The translations under genes and the position numbers were made by a program. The notes under the pieces are model-generated. The model made no database searches and was not told where the DNA came from. It was given only the letters and a program-made list of their open reading frames with translations. A stretch of 52,309 nucleotides of DNA from Natrialba aegyptia DSM 13077 (GTDB lineage: Archaea > Halobacteriota > Halobacteria > Halobacteriales > Natrialbaceae): the NCBI RefSeq assembly GCF_000337535.1, contig NZ_AOIP01000034.1:1-52309 (forward strand). Direction: 5' to 3'. Shown piece by piece: positions 41,950 to 50,258 of the stretch (position 1 is the stretch's first letter; the number at the start of each line of letters is the position of its first letter).

Positions 41950-43335
41950 ATGGAACGCGTTGAGGTCGCGGTCGTCGGTGGCGGTCCCGCAGGTGCCACC
42001 GCCGCCGAACGGGCCGCCGCACACGGAGCCGAGACGGTCCTCTTCGAGCAGGGAGTGCCTCGCGAAGACCGCGAGGGGCTCGGACCGGACTCGACCGACG
42101 CCGCCGGAATGCTCGACTACTGGATCGACATCATGGACTTCGACTACGCGGAGATCCCGGACGATGTCGTCCTCCAAGAACTCGAGGGAACCGAGTTCGT
42201 CGGACCGAACAGCGCCGTCGAGTTGACGACGACGGGAATGGACGCCAGCTATCCGAAGTTCGGCTACACCTTCCACCGAGCGCGGATGGACGACTGGCTC
42301 TACGAGCGCGCGACCGACGCGGGGGCCGACCTGCGCGTGGGAACCGGCGTCTCGGATCTGGAAACGGATCTCCGCTCGTCGAGCCCGAAGGGACCGACGC
42401 ACACGTTGACGCTCTCGAACGGCGACCGGATCGAAGCCCAGTACGTCGTCCTCGCCGATGGCCCACAGCGACGCATTACGCTCGAGGCACTAGATCAGTT
42501 CACGCCACCGGGGCGAAGCATCGCCGACGCGCTCTCGCCGCCGACGGCGAACCACATCGCCTACCAGGAGTATCGGGAGTTCCCCGAAGAGCTGTTCGAC
42601 TCGAACTGGCTCAAATTTTGGTGGGGATACATGCCGGGCGAAACCGCCTATCCGTGGGTGTTCCCCAACGACGGCACCGTCGCCCGCGTCGGGCTGACGA
42701 TGCCGATTGGCATGGAACTCGACGACGTCGACAACCCCGCGTCCTACGCGCTACTCGACTCCTCGGACGAGCGCCTTCCGTCGGGCTCGGAGTATATCAC
42801 CCGCCTCTTAGAGCACGAGTTCGGCGACGAGTACGACATCGAGTCGGACATGCCGATCGTCGAGGACCGCGGCAAGTCGACGGGTACCGAAACGTATCCG
42901 ATCTCATCGACGCGGCCGATCGACTCGCCCGTCGGCGCGAACATTGCCGTGGCCGGCGGCGCGATGGGAACGACCTCCGCCTTCCACGAAGGCGGGTATC
43001 ACGTCGCCGTCCGCACCGGCAAAATCGCCGGTCGTCTCGCCGCGACGGACTCGCTCGAGCACTACAACGAGGTTTGGAAGCGCGCCATCGGCGACGAGAT
43101 CCTTCGGAACGTCGCCTTCGCCGACATCGTCGCGGACTACGAACCCGACGACTGGGACCGAGCGTTCGATATCGTCACCGACATGCAGGGTGGCAGCGGC
43201 GAAAACGTCCTGCTCAACCGGACCTACGCGGCCGGTATCGGCGCGAGTAAACTCCTCGTCTCGTACAAGAAACGCAAGTTCGCCTACCGCAACGGTGGGT
43301 ACGTGCAGTTCGACGCGGACGACTATCTCTACTGA
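41950..43335 (+). CDS. Geranylgeranyl reductase-family flavoprotein
   Basis: 461 residues. FAD motif VEVAVVGGGPAGATAAERAA at the N terminus; substrate segment YTFHRARMDDWLYERA; a second FAD block VGANIAVAGGAMGTTSAFHEGGYHVAVRTGKIAGR. KFWWGYMPGETAYPWVFPN with FWWGYMPG is like the hydrophobic pocket of digeranylgeranylglycerophospholipid reductase, which saturates archaeal lipid chains. Homologues also work in carotenoid or chlorophyll synthesis, so the exact product is uncertain. A TTTAATAC box 28 bases upstream gives a leaderless start. Ends 75 bases before coxC. Confidence 0.82.
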   Translation: MERVEVAVVGGGPAGATAAERAAAHGAETVLFEQGVPREDREGLGPDSTDAAGMLDYWIDIMDFDYAEIPDDVVLQELEGTEFVGPNSAVELTTTGMDASYPKFGYTFHRARMDDWLYERATDAGADLRVGTGVSDLETDLRSSSPKGPTHTLTLSNGDRIEAQYVVLADGPQRRITLEALDQFTPPGRSIADALSPPTANHIAYQEYREFPEELFDSNWLKFWWGYMPGETAYPWVFPNDGTVARVGLTMPIGMELDDVDNPASYALLDSSDERLPSGSEYITRLLEHEFGDEYDIESDMPIVEDRGKSTGTETYPISSTRPIDSPVGANIAVAGGAMGTTSAFHEGGYHVAVRTGKIAGRLAATDSLEHYNEVWKRAIGDEILRNVAFADIVADYEPDDWDRAFDIVTDMQGGSGENVLLNRTYAAGIGASKLLVSYKKRKFAYRNGGYVQFDADDYLY

Positions 43336-43410
43336 CGCGACCGGCGTGCACTCATCCCTGGCCTGCCCCTACGCGGGAGTCTTTTTCGGGGTCGACGTAG
43401 AAGCGAGTGT

Positions 43411-44325
43411 ATGGATTCTGGTGGACACACCGATCCGCCCGCGGACGACACCGCTCGAGCCGACGGCTCGGGCCACCACGTTCCAGACGGACAGGCACCC
43501 GAAGAGTACGGCGACCACCGCGGCCACGGGGACCAGGGCGAGCCCGAACACAACCACCGGAGCCGCTGGCCGTTTATCGCCGCGGCCGGCGCTGCCGCCC
43601 TCTACGTCGGCTTCGCGCTCTTCATCTTCGGCGCCGAAACCGAACTCGTGCCGCGCCCGCTCGGTATCGGCCTCGCCGTCGTCGGCGCGGCCGCACTCCT
43701 GGCTGGTATCGGAGGCTGGCTCAATCAGGCGTTTTTGGCACCCGCGCGCGAGCGACAGGAGCCGCACAAGTCTCGGGGGTCGTACATCTCGACCACGATG
43801 CTCTTTCTCACGACCGACGTGTCGACGTTCGGCGGCCTGTTCATCTACTACTTCTTCATCAGAGTCGGGACGTGGCCGGCCGCGGAACTCCCCCCGCTGC
43901 TCGGATCGCTCGTGGTCATCAACACCGCACTCCTGGTCACCAGCAGCATCACCCTCCACTACGCTCACGAATCACTCGGCCACGGCAACAGGCGACGCTT
44001 TCTCACACTGCTCTGTGCGACGCTCGCGCTCGGCATCGTCTTCCTCGCCGGCCAGGCCTACGAGTACTACGAGTTCATCACCGCGGAGGGCTTTTCACTC
44101 ACGAGTGGCATCTTCGGGAGCGCCTTCTTCGGCTTGACCGGACTCCACGGCTTCCACGTCGCACTCGGCATCGGCGGGATCGCCATCCTCTGTTGGCGGG
44201 CGCTTCGCGGCTACTACGGGCCCGACCGCGATACCTCTATCGCGACCGTCTCGCTGTACTGGCACTTCGTCGACGCCGTCTGGCTGTTCCTCGTGGTCGT
44301 GCTCTACGTCGGCGCCTCGATCTGA
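43411..44325 (+). CDS. coxC: Heme-copper oxidase subunit III
   Basis: 304 residues. A His/Asp/Glu-rich cytoplasmic N terminus of about 50 residues is followed by seven hydrophobic helices. Conserved features: STTMLFLTTDVSTFGGLFIYYFF (helix 3), GQAYEYYEFITAEGF with Glu in helix 4, GLTGLHGFHVALGIGGI with the two His of the family, and YWHFVDAVWLFLV at the C terminus. Subunit III stabilises the oxidase core. Located 2.2 kb from coxA, so the operon is split. A TTTTTC box lies about 28 bases before the ATG. Confidence 0.9.
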   Translation: MDSGGHTDPPADDTARADGSGHHVPDGQAPEEYGDHRGHGDQGEPEHNHRSRWPFIAAAGAAALYVGFALFIFGAETELVPRPLGIGLAVVGAAALLAGIGGWLNQAFLAPARERQEPHKSRGSYISTTMLFLTTDVSTFGGLFIYYFFIRVGTWPAAELPPLLGSLVVINTALLVTSSITLHYAHESLGHGNRRRFLTLLCATLALGIVFLAGQAYEYYEFITAEGFSLTSGIFGSAFFGLTGLHGFHVALGIGGIAILCWRALRGYYGPDRDTSIATVSLYWHFVDAVWLFLVVVLYVGASI

Positions 44326-44331
44326 GGGGAC

Positions 44332-44742
44332 TCACTCGAAATCAAAATCGAGGCCGACGGTGACGACCCCCCGGCCAGCAGTTTGCGCTGATCGCTCGAC
44401 GCCGCTGAACTCGAGCGACTGTGCCGGCGCAAGGGTCTCGTTCGGTTCCGTAAAGAGAAAGGCACGATACGACGGTGCATGATCGTACGTGATGACGTGC
44501 GTCTGATACGAACGCTCGAAGCGGTCCGGTTGCCAGTCGAGTTCGGATGCGGCGACTGTGGCTCGGCTCCCAGGGCGAAACTGATAGGGAAAGAGCAGTC
44601 CGTGATCGGCGGGCTCCGTCTCGGGTTCCTTGGAGTCGGTACGCGCGCTCGCGCCTGACGTTCCCAACAGCGCGCCCGTCGAGACGGCGCCGCATTTGAC
44701 GAACGTCCGTCGCGCCATCGGCCACCGCGTATTCTCGCTCAT
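44332..44742 (-). CDS. Tat-signal protein of unknown function
   Basis: 136 residues from the ATG at 44742. A twin-arginine signal (WPMARRTFVKCGAVSTGALLGTSGASA) ends in AxA, so the mature protein, about 100 residues, is exported without a lipobox Cys. The mature part is beta-rich (LLFPYQFRPGSRATVAASELDWQPDRFERSYQTHVITYD) and ends in VVTVGLDFDFE. No family recognised. Convergent with coxC and divergent from Mn catalase. Confidence 0.7.
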   Translation of the reverse strand: MSENTRWPMARRTFVKCGAVSTGALLGTSGASARTDSKEPETEPADHGLLFPYQFRPGSRATVAASELDWQPDRFERSYQTHVITYDHAPSYRAFLFTEPNETLAPAQSLEFSGVERSAQTAGRGVVTVGLDFDFE

Positions 44743-44935
44743 GCGCTGGTCCCCGACCAGCAGCGTCGATATAATCGTTTGGCATGACGACACAACGACT
44801 CCGAGAAACGCACCGAGACGATTGCCATTGCCACCGGCGCTGACTACCCGACCACAAGAGGATTCCAGGCAGCGATACGTTCAGTCTCGTCCACAACAGA
44901 GATTTATCACGTCAGCGCTGGGCAGGGACCAGTGG

Positions 44936-45796
44936 ATGTTCTTCCAAGAACCCGAACTCCAGTACGAGGTTACCGTCGAACAACCGGACCCGCACTTCGC
45001 GAAACTCCTCCAGCAAGCGATCGGCGGGCAGGAGGGGGAGATGCGCGTTGCCATGCAGTACATGTTCCAGGCCTGGGCGCTCCCGGAAGGCTACGAGGAG
45101 TATCGCAACTTGCTGATGGAGACCGCCGCCGAAGAACTCGGGCACATCGAGATGCTCGCAACCGCCGTGACGAAGAACCTGCGCGGGTCGCCGAAACAGA
45201 TGAGCGAGGATGCACAGGAGACCGCAGCAACGGCCGCCGCGATGACCGGGCAGAATCCGCGGCAGTTCCTCTCGGCCGGCCAGTCGGCGATGCCAGTCGA
45301 TAGCAATGGCGTTCCGTTCACCGGCGGCTACATCGCCGCGTCAGGCAACCTTGCGGGTGATCTCTATGCGAACGTGATGGCAGAAGCGACCGGCCGAACT
45401 CTCGCAACCCGGCTCTGGGAGTACACTGACGACCCCGGCATGAAGGACATGCTGTCCTACCTCATCGCGCGGGACACGATGCACCAGAACCAGTGGCTGC
45501 GCGCGCTGGAGACGCTCGACGATCCGGTTCCGGTCCCCGCGAGCTTCCCGCAGGAACAGGAGAACCAGGAGTTCAACTACACGTTCATCTCGACCAGACG
45601 GGAGGAACAATCCGATCCCGGCTATCCGTGGACGCAGGGCGAGTCGCCGGACGGAATGGGGGAGTTCTCCTACGCTGCCGAACAGCCGGGTGACGGTGAG
45701 GTTATCGCCCCACAGCCCGATCCGATGACGAACGACGAACCGAATCGGACGAGCGAGTCGGACGGTTCGGATGACTCGACCACGTCGGGCAAATAG
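44936..45796 (+). CDS. Manganese catalase
   Basis: 286 residues from the ATG at 44936, chosen because of an ATTTATCA box about 28-35 bases upstream; the longer frame to 44630 overlaps another gene. Four-helix bundle ligands match the family: Glu35 (GGQEGEM), Glu66 or 67 and His70 (AAEELGHIE), Glu150 (ANVMAEATGR) and His183 (RDTMHQNQ). It disproportionates hydrogen peroxide. The C-terminal acidic tail of about 60 residues is disordered. Its position amid oxidase genes fits protection against respiratory peroxide. Confidence 0.93.
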   Translation: MFFQEPELQYEVTVEQPDPHFAKLLQQAIGGQEGEMRVAMQYMFQAWALPEGYEEYRNLLMETAAEELGHIEMLATAVTKNLRGSPKQMSEDAQETAATAAAMTGQNPRQFLSAGQSAMPVDSNGVPFTGGYIAASGNLAGDLYANVMAEATGRTLATRLWEYTDDPGMKDMLSYLIARDTMHQNQWLRALETLDDPVPVPASFPQEQENQEFNYTFISTRREEQSDPGYPWTQGESPDGMGEFSYAAEQPGDGEVIAPQPDPMTNDEPNRTSESDGSDDSTTSGK

Positions 45797-45990
45797 CCAC
45801 CGTCGTTGAGATTTCCTGCTGTAGAACCGCTATCCGAGAGCCGACGGTTAGGAGCCATCGTTCATCGTTCGGTCGACTGCCATCTCTGGGGTGCGTTCGG
45901 CGAACGGGCAGCGTGCAACGTGCAGGCTCGTGACCGGTGACGAGAACACGAGAACGCAAGAATACGAAAACAGAAGAACGGCGGCGATTA

Positions 45991-46569
45991 CTACGGCTGG
46001 TCGCGTTGCATTCGCTCCTCGAACCCAGCCATCCTCCGGTAGATCGGCGGCGTCAAGACGCCCAGAATCCCGACGAGAATCGCGATTCCACCGATCGGGA
46101 ACAACAGCGGCTGAACCTCGAGACAGGAGTTCTGAGAGGTGATCTGAACGTAGTACTCCTCGCCCTCGTACTCGACGAGTACCCCCTCGAGAAACGCTTC
46201 TCGGTTCTGGATGTCTCCCTCGATTTTCGCTTCCTGTAGCGGGCTCTCAATCGCCTCTTCGAGAGCTTCCTGTTCGGCCGTCGTGAGTTCTGCTGCTGGA
46301 AGCGTCTCGATAGTGTCCGGGACCCCATCGTATTCGTCGACGTGAGTCGCCGTGATCGTGGGGTCTCCGCAGAGGCCGACACCGTCCTGAATCACGACGT
46401 ATCCGCCGACGATCGACAGCGGGAGCCCAATTGCGATCAGAAGGACGCCAAGAAAGGGCGCAGCGTAGGTCAGTAACAGCGATTCGGACGCTATCGTCGG
46501 TTCAGTCGGTCCCGTGCCGGTAGCGGACGAGTCGTCTGTCTCGGCGGACACGTCGTCACCGCCACTCAT
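45991..46569 (-). CDS. Membrane protein co-encoded with coxA
   Basis: 192 residues; its ATG overlaps the coxA stop by four bases (ATGA), so it is translationally coupled to the oxidase. An acidic start, a first hydrophobic segment with LTYAAPFLGVLLIAIGLPLSIVGGYVV, an extracellular domain of about 80 residues with two Cys (GLCGDPT... SQNSCLE) that may form a disulfide, and a second helix IGGIAILVGILGVLTPPIY before a basic C terminus. It could be an accessory or assembly subunit. No family assigned. Confidence 0.75.
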   Translation of the reverse strand: MSGGDDVSAETDDSSATGTGPTEPTIASESLLLTYAAPFLGVLLIAIGLPLSIVGGYVVIQDGVGLCGDPTITATHVDEYDGVPDTIETLPAAELTTAEQEALEEAIESPLQEAKIEGDIQNREAFLEGVLVEYEGEEYYVQITSQNSCLEVQPLLFPIGGIAILVGILGVLTPPIYRRMAGFEERMQRDQP

Positions 46570-48851
46570 TCGTTCTCGGCCTCCGTCGACGGACGCCGTT
46601 GTCGACCGCCGAGATACGTGATCGTTCCCGCGAGTCCCAGCCCGTAGATCCAGTGTGAGAGAATCACGAAGATGAGGTACGTAACAAGCTCAAGGCCGGT
46701 CTGTCCGGTATAGAAGGCGATCGCGAAGCCAGATGCGATAACCGTCGCGTACCACAGCCCCGTCACGAACGTGAGTTCACCCGGGAGATATTCCCCCAGC
46801 GAGAGGAACAACAGCGGCCAGACCGTCATCCCCGCAAAGAGGAACAGCGCGTAGCCGAGTCCGATGTTCGCCGGTAACCCGACGAGCGTCGCGAGGTCCG
46901 CGAACGTCGCGAGATCGAACACGCCCAGGGCGACTGCCAGCAGGAGCATCCCCGACATGAGCACGGTCCCGAAGAGGCCGCCGGCCGCGCCTGCTCCCGC
47001 GTCGTTCGCGACGGTCCGTGCGACCGGCTTGATCCGACTGTAGATCGAGAGCGGGCGGTCCTCTCGTGCGGGAACGTACGACGGACGGGTCTCTTCCGGT
47101 TCGGTCGGCGCGACGCCGCGCTTGCGTTCGAGGCGGTCCTCGAACCACCGCCACTCGGGCGTGAACTGCTCGGTTGCCTTCAATTCCCACGGATCGGCGG
47201 TCTCGACCGGCTTCCCCTGAAAGTACGACCAGATCATGTTATAGAGCCACATGAGTACGCTAATACCGATAAGGAAGGCCCCAACGGTTGCGACGATCTG
47301 CAGTCCCGAGTACTCCGCCGGATAGGTCGCGTACCGACGAGGCAACTCGAGATATCCAAGCGCCAACAGCGTCAAAAACGTGAGTGCAGAGCCGACAACA
47401 AGCAACGATGATTGGAAAATCGCCAGTCTGCGATCGTACATACGGCCCGTGATTAGGGGGTACCAGTAATAACTCGCGGCGAACATCATCAGCGGGATGA
47501 TCCCCATGACGATGAGGTGGAAGTGGCCGACGACGTAGTAGGTCCCGTGATAGATGATATCCACGGGAATAACGGCCAGGAAGATGCCCGTAACACCGGC
47601 GACGATAAACAGCCCGATCGAGCTAATACAGAGGATCGTCGGCGCAGCCAGCCTCACATCGCCGTTCCACATCGTAGTGATCCAGTTGAACACCTTGATC
47701 GCACTTGGCACGGCAATCGCAATTGAGGTCGCCATGAAACTCGCCCGAACGCGCGGGTCAACCCCGGTCGTAAACATGTGGTGCGCCCAGACGCCGAACG
47801 AGAGTACGCCGATCGCGATCGTCGAATAGACGATGAACTTGAATCCGAACAGCTTTCGACCGACGAACTTCGGCAGTATCAGGCTCATCAACCCGGTCGC
47901 CGGAAGGAAAATAATATACACCTCCGGGTGCCCCCAGAACCAGAACAGATGCTGCCAGAGAAGCGGCCCACCGCCCTCGATCGCGTAGAACGTCGTCCCA
48001 AAGTTCCGGTCAAACAGCAACATTAAGACAGCCGTACCGAGCAGCGGAAACGCAAAGACGATAATCGAACTCGTGACGAGCATGTTCCATGAGAAGATAT
48101 CGAGATTCGCCCAGCCGATCGACTCGTCGCGCTCGTAGATGATCGTCGTGATGAAGTTGATCGCACCGATCGTGGTAGCGATGCCACTCAAATGGAGGCC
48201 TAACAGGAGGAAATTCGTCTGTGGATTCGGAGCCAATGATAGCGGCGGGTACATCGTCCAGCCGATCGCTGGCTCCTGAAACGCGAGCAAGACGGACAGG
48301 AAGTCGCGCGGAACAACGACCGCGAGTATCGATCCCGTTACTTCGGCGACGATTCCCAGACGTGCAAGCAAAAGCGATGGCGGTAACAACCAGAATCCGA
48401 TCGCGTTGAGCCGCGGAAACGCCATGTCGTCGGCCCCGATCAACAACGGCAGGAAGTAGTTCCCGATCCCGAAAAACACCGGCGCGACGAAGAAAATGAG
48501 CATCGTCAGACCGTGCATCGTGAACAGTTCGTTGTACGTCTGTTCGGTCCAGAGGTTCGCCGACGGTGTCAACAGATGCGTGCGAATCATCATCGCGTCG
48601 ATTCCACCCCAAATCGCCGCCACGGTACCGAACGCGATGTACAGCAATCCGATCTCGCGATGATTCGTCGTTGTCGTCCACCGAACAGCAGCCGCTTTCA
48701 CGTCCGCGAGACCGAACTGGCGCGACCGACCCACAGCATAGCCGCCGTCCGGCGACGGCTCGGCTCGCAGCCGCTGTGCTAGAAGGGCAACCAGAAGACA
48801 ACCGATAATGATAGCGCCAAACAACGATACTTCTACGAGTGCACGGTTCAT
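46566..48851 (-). CDS. coxA: Heme-copper oxidase subunit I with fused C-terminal membrane domain
   Basis: 761 residues; reduces oxygen to water and pumps protons. Metal ligands: His113 (MHGLTM) and His445 for the low-spin heme region, CuB ligands His308 in WFWGHPEVY and His357-His358 in WAHHMFTTG, His443 and His445 in VVGHFHLIV. Glu310 and Tyr312 of the HPEVY motif mark a type A1-like enzyme with D-type channel and Tyr-His crosslink. The usual core ends near 580; the remaining 180 residues hold a charged linker and about four more helices (LLAVALGVFDLATFADL... HWIYGLGLAGTITYLGG), an unusual extension. It has a clear Shine-Dalgarno site. Confidence 0.95.
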   Translation of the reverse strand: MNRALVEVSLFGAIIIGCLLVALLAQRLRAEPSPDGGYAVGRSRQFGLADVKAAAVRWTTTTNHREIGLLYIAFGTVAAIWGGIDAMMIRTHLLTPSANLWTEQTYNELFTMHGLTMLIFFVAPVFFGIGNYFLPLLIGADDMAFPRLNAIGFWLLPPSLLLARLGIVAEVTGSILAVVVPRDFLSVLLAFQEPAIGWTMYPPLSLAPNPQTNFLLLGLHLSGIATTIGAINFITTIIYERDESIGWANLDIFSWNMLVTSSIIVFAFPLLGTAVLMLLFDRNFGTTFYAIEGGGPLLWQHLFWFWGHPEVYIIFLPATGLMSLILPKFVGRKLFGFKFIVYSTIAIGVLSFGVWAHHMFTTGVDPRVRASFMATSIAIAVPSAIKVFNWITTMWNGDVRLAAPTILCISSIGLFIVAGVTGIFLAVIPVDIIYHGTYYVVGHFHLIVMGIIPLMMFAASYYWYPLITGRMYDRRLAIFQSSLLVVGSALTFLTLLALGYLELPRRYATYPAEYSGLQIVATVGAFLIGISVLMWLYNMIWSYFQGKPVETADPWELKATEQFTPEWRWFEDRLERKRGVAPTEPEETRPSYVPAREDRPLSIYSRIKPVARTVANDAGAGAAGGLFGTVLMSGMLLLAVALGVFDLATFADLATLVGLPANIGLGYALFLFAGMTVWPLLFLSLGEYLPGELTFVTGLWYATVIASGFAIAFYTGQTGLELVTYLIFVILSHWIYGLGLAGTITYLGGRQRRPSTEAENE

Positions 48852-49069
48852 CGTTGCCCGTCACCTCCCCTGCCCCAACTACATCGCTCGTCGTCCTGCA
48901 TACCGGTATCGTCACCATCAATCCCAATAAAGATGAATTCAGCTAGCCGTGAGTTTCCGTACAACTTATATCTCCTCTCTCGGTCACTCTCTTCCGTACT
49001 TATCTGATATCGTTACAGTTCACTGAGCTATGCAGGACGTATATCAGCCTGGTTGTTGAAGCCCCTCCA
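48852..49069. promoter_or_regulatory. Divergent coxA/coxB promoter region
   Basis: 218 bases between the two oxidase genes. Towards coxB a TATATC box at about 49040 lies some 28 bases from the ATG, so that transcript is leaderless. Towards coxA the minus strand has GGAGGTGA at 48861-48868, nine bases before the start, so coxA is leadered; AT-rich blocks near 48957-49010 (TTATATC) could be its TATA box. Confidence 0.55.
48861..48868 (-). promoter_or_regulatory. Shine-Dalgarno sequence of coxA
   Basis: GGAGGTGA on the minus strand, nine bases before the ATG at 48851. Such a long match to the 16S rRNA tail is uncommon in this mostly leaderless genome and supports the chosen start. Confidence 0.6.
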
Positions 49070-49843
49070 ATGAGTAGCCGCCGACGAACGATCGTCGCAT
49101 TTGCCATCGCGACGCTTTCAAACCTCGTACTGGCCGGCACAGTTGCTGCACAGTCGGAAAACCGAGAACTTATCGACGGCCTCGAGTACCAACTGCTCTA
49201 CGTCGCCCTTCCGCTCACCCTATTCGTCCTCGTGATACTCATCTATGCGGCCGTCAAGTTCCACGACAACGACGACCCCGAGCCGACCACGGAAGATCCC
49301 GCTCTCGAAATTACCTGGACCGCCGCAACAGCAATTATCCTGCTGTTCGTCGGCCTCTCCGGTTACAGCGTTCTCGTCAACCCGTACGTCTCTCCCTCAC
49401 AGGCGATCGGTGGGGGTACCAGCGGCCAAGGAACGGTCGAATCGTTCGACGACCTCCCCGACACCGCCGACGAAGAAATTTACGTCCAGGGCTACCAGTG
49501 GTCGTGGCAAGCGAACTACCCCGACTCGAACATCACGACCGAAAATGAACTCGTGATACCCGCCAATGAGAACGTGACGATCTGGCTCACCAGTGACGAC
49601 GTTATCCACTCGCTGTTCGTCCCCGATCTGGGTATCAAACAGGACGCGTTCCCCGGCGACTACACCCGCGCCCGAACAATCGCCGAACCCGGCCGCTATG
49701 ACGCCGTCTGCGCCGAGTTCTGCGGTGCTGGTCACTCGCGGATGGACGCTGACGTCATCGTCGTCGAACCTGAAACCTACGACCAGTGGATCGAAGAACA
49801 CGACGGCGAGGGGACCGTCACCGACACACCGGAACCCGAGTGA
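49070..49843 (+). CDS. coxB: Heme-copper oxidase subunit II
   Basis: 257 residues. A signal-like start is followed by two transmembrane helices (about 42-62 and 84-102) and a cupredoxin domain. The binuclear CuA centre is complete: His180, Cys214, Glu216, Cys218, His222 and Met225 (CAEFCGAGHSRM). The aromatic electron-entry patch GYQWSWQANYP is at residues 141-151. It accepts electrons from a cytochrome or halocyanin and passes them to subunit I. Divergent from coxA and transcribed leaderless. Confidence 0.94.
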   Translation: MSSRRRTIVAFAIATLSNLVLAGTVAAQSENRELIDGLEYQLLYVALPLTLFVLVILIYAAVKFHDNDDPEPTTEDPALEITWTAATAIILLFVGLSGYSVLVNPYVSPSQAIGGGTSGQGTVESFDDLPDTADEEIYVQGYQWSWQANYPDSNITTENELVIPANENVTIWLTSDDVIHSLFVPDLGIKQDAFPGDYTRARTIAEPGRYDAVCAEFCGAGHSRMDADVIVVEPETYDQWIEEHDGEGTVTDTPEPE

Positions 49844-49904
49844 AAACAGCAGGCGCTCGACCGACACTCATCACCGAACTCCTCGAACGAGCATGTAAGA
49901 GTTA

Positions 49905-50118
49905 AACGATGCAGGCACTTAGATCACCTACGTGCCTTTAGTCCCCGTCCGAGCAAACCCATTCGGGTGCGATGACAGTACGGCGAACCCGGGCACGTGA
50001 CAGCAGCATCTGGAGGATGCCACGACTTCTGGCGTTCTCTCACCCGGCACGAGGGTTAGCCAGCCGACGCGGCACGCCGCCACGGGATGAGGCTGGACGT
50101 TAGTGTTCCGGGTGACAC
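49905..50118 (+). ncRNA. Candidate structured non-coding RNA
   Basis: A gene-free segment with many consistent stems on the plus strand: AGGCAC/GTGCCT (49913-49918 with 49932-49937), ACCC/GGGT hairpin (49957-49968), GCATC/GATGC with a five-base loop (50006-50020), and a long-range CACCCGG/CCGGGTG pair (50041-50047 with 50108-50114) that encloses CCAGCC/GGCTGG (50060-50065 with 50091-50096). No protein frame has haloarchaeal composition. Overall it recalls the 3'-end guide RNA (omegaRNA/sotRNA) of IS1341-type TnpB elements, but no tnpB is present. Strand and ends are inferred. Confidence 0.45.
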
Positions 50119-50258
50119 GCTTCAAATCTGACCGAATAGTATACCGAATCGCTTCGTATGGCGACTTCTCGGTACGGCCATCCGACAGAAGACGCACCCA
50201 GCAGTACCTTCATCGGTTCTCAAACGGGCTTTTTATCGCTCTCCGTGGAAGGGCGCCT

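Noticed and set aside
49928-50197. 89-codon minus-strand frame in the RNA-like segment
   Set aside because: Cys/Arg-rich and lacking haloarchaeal composition; the region forms consistent RNA stems instead.
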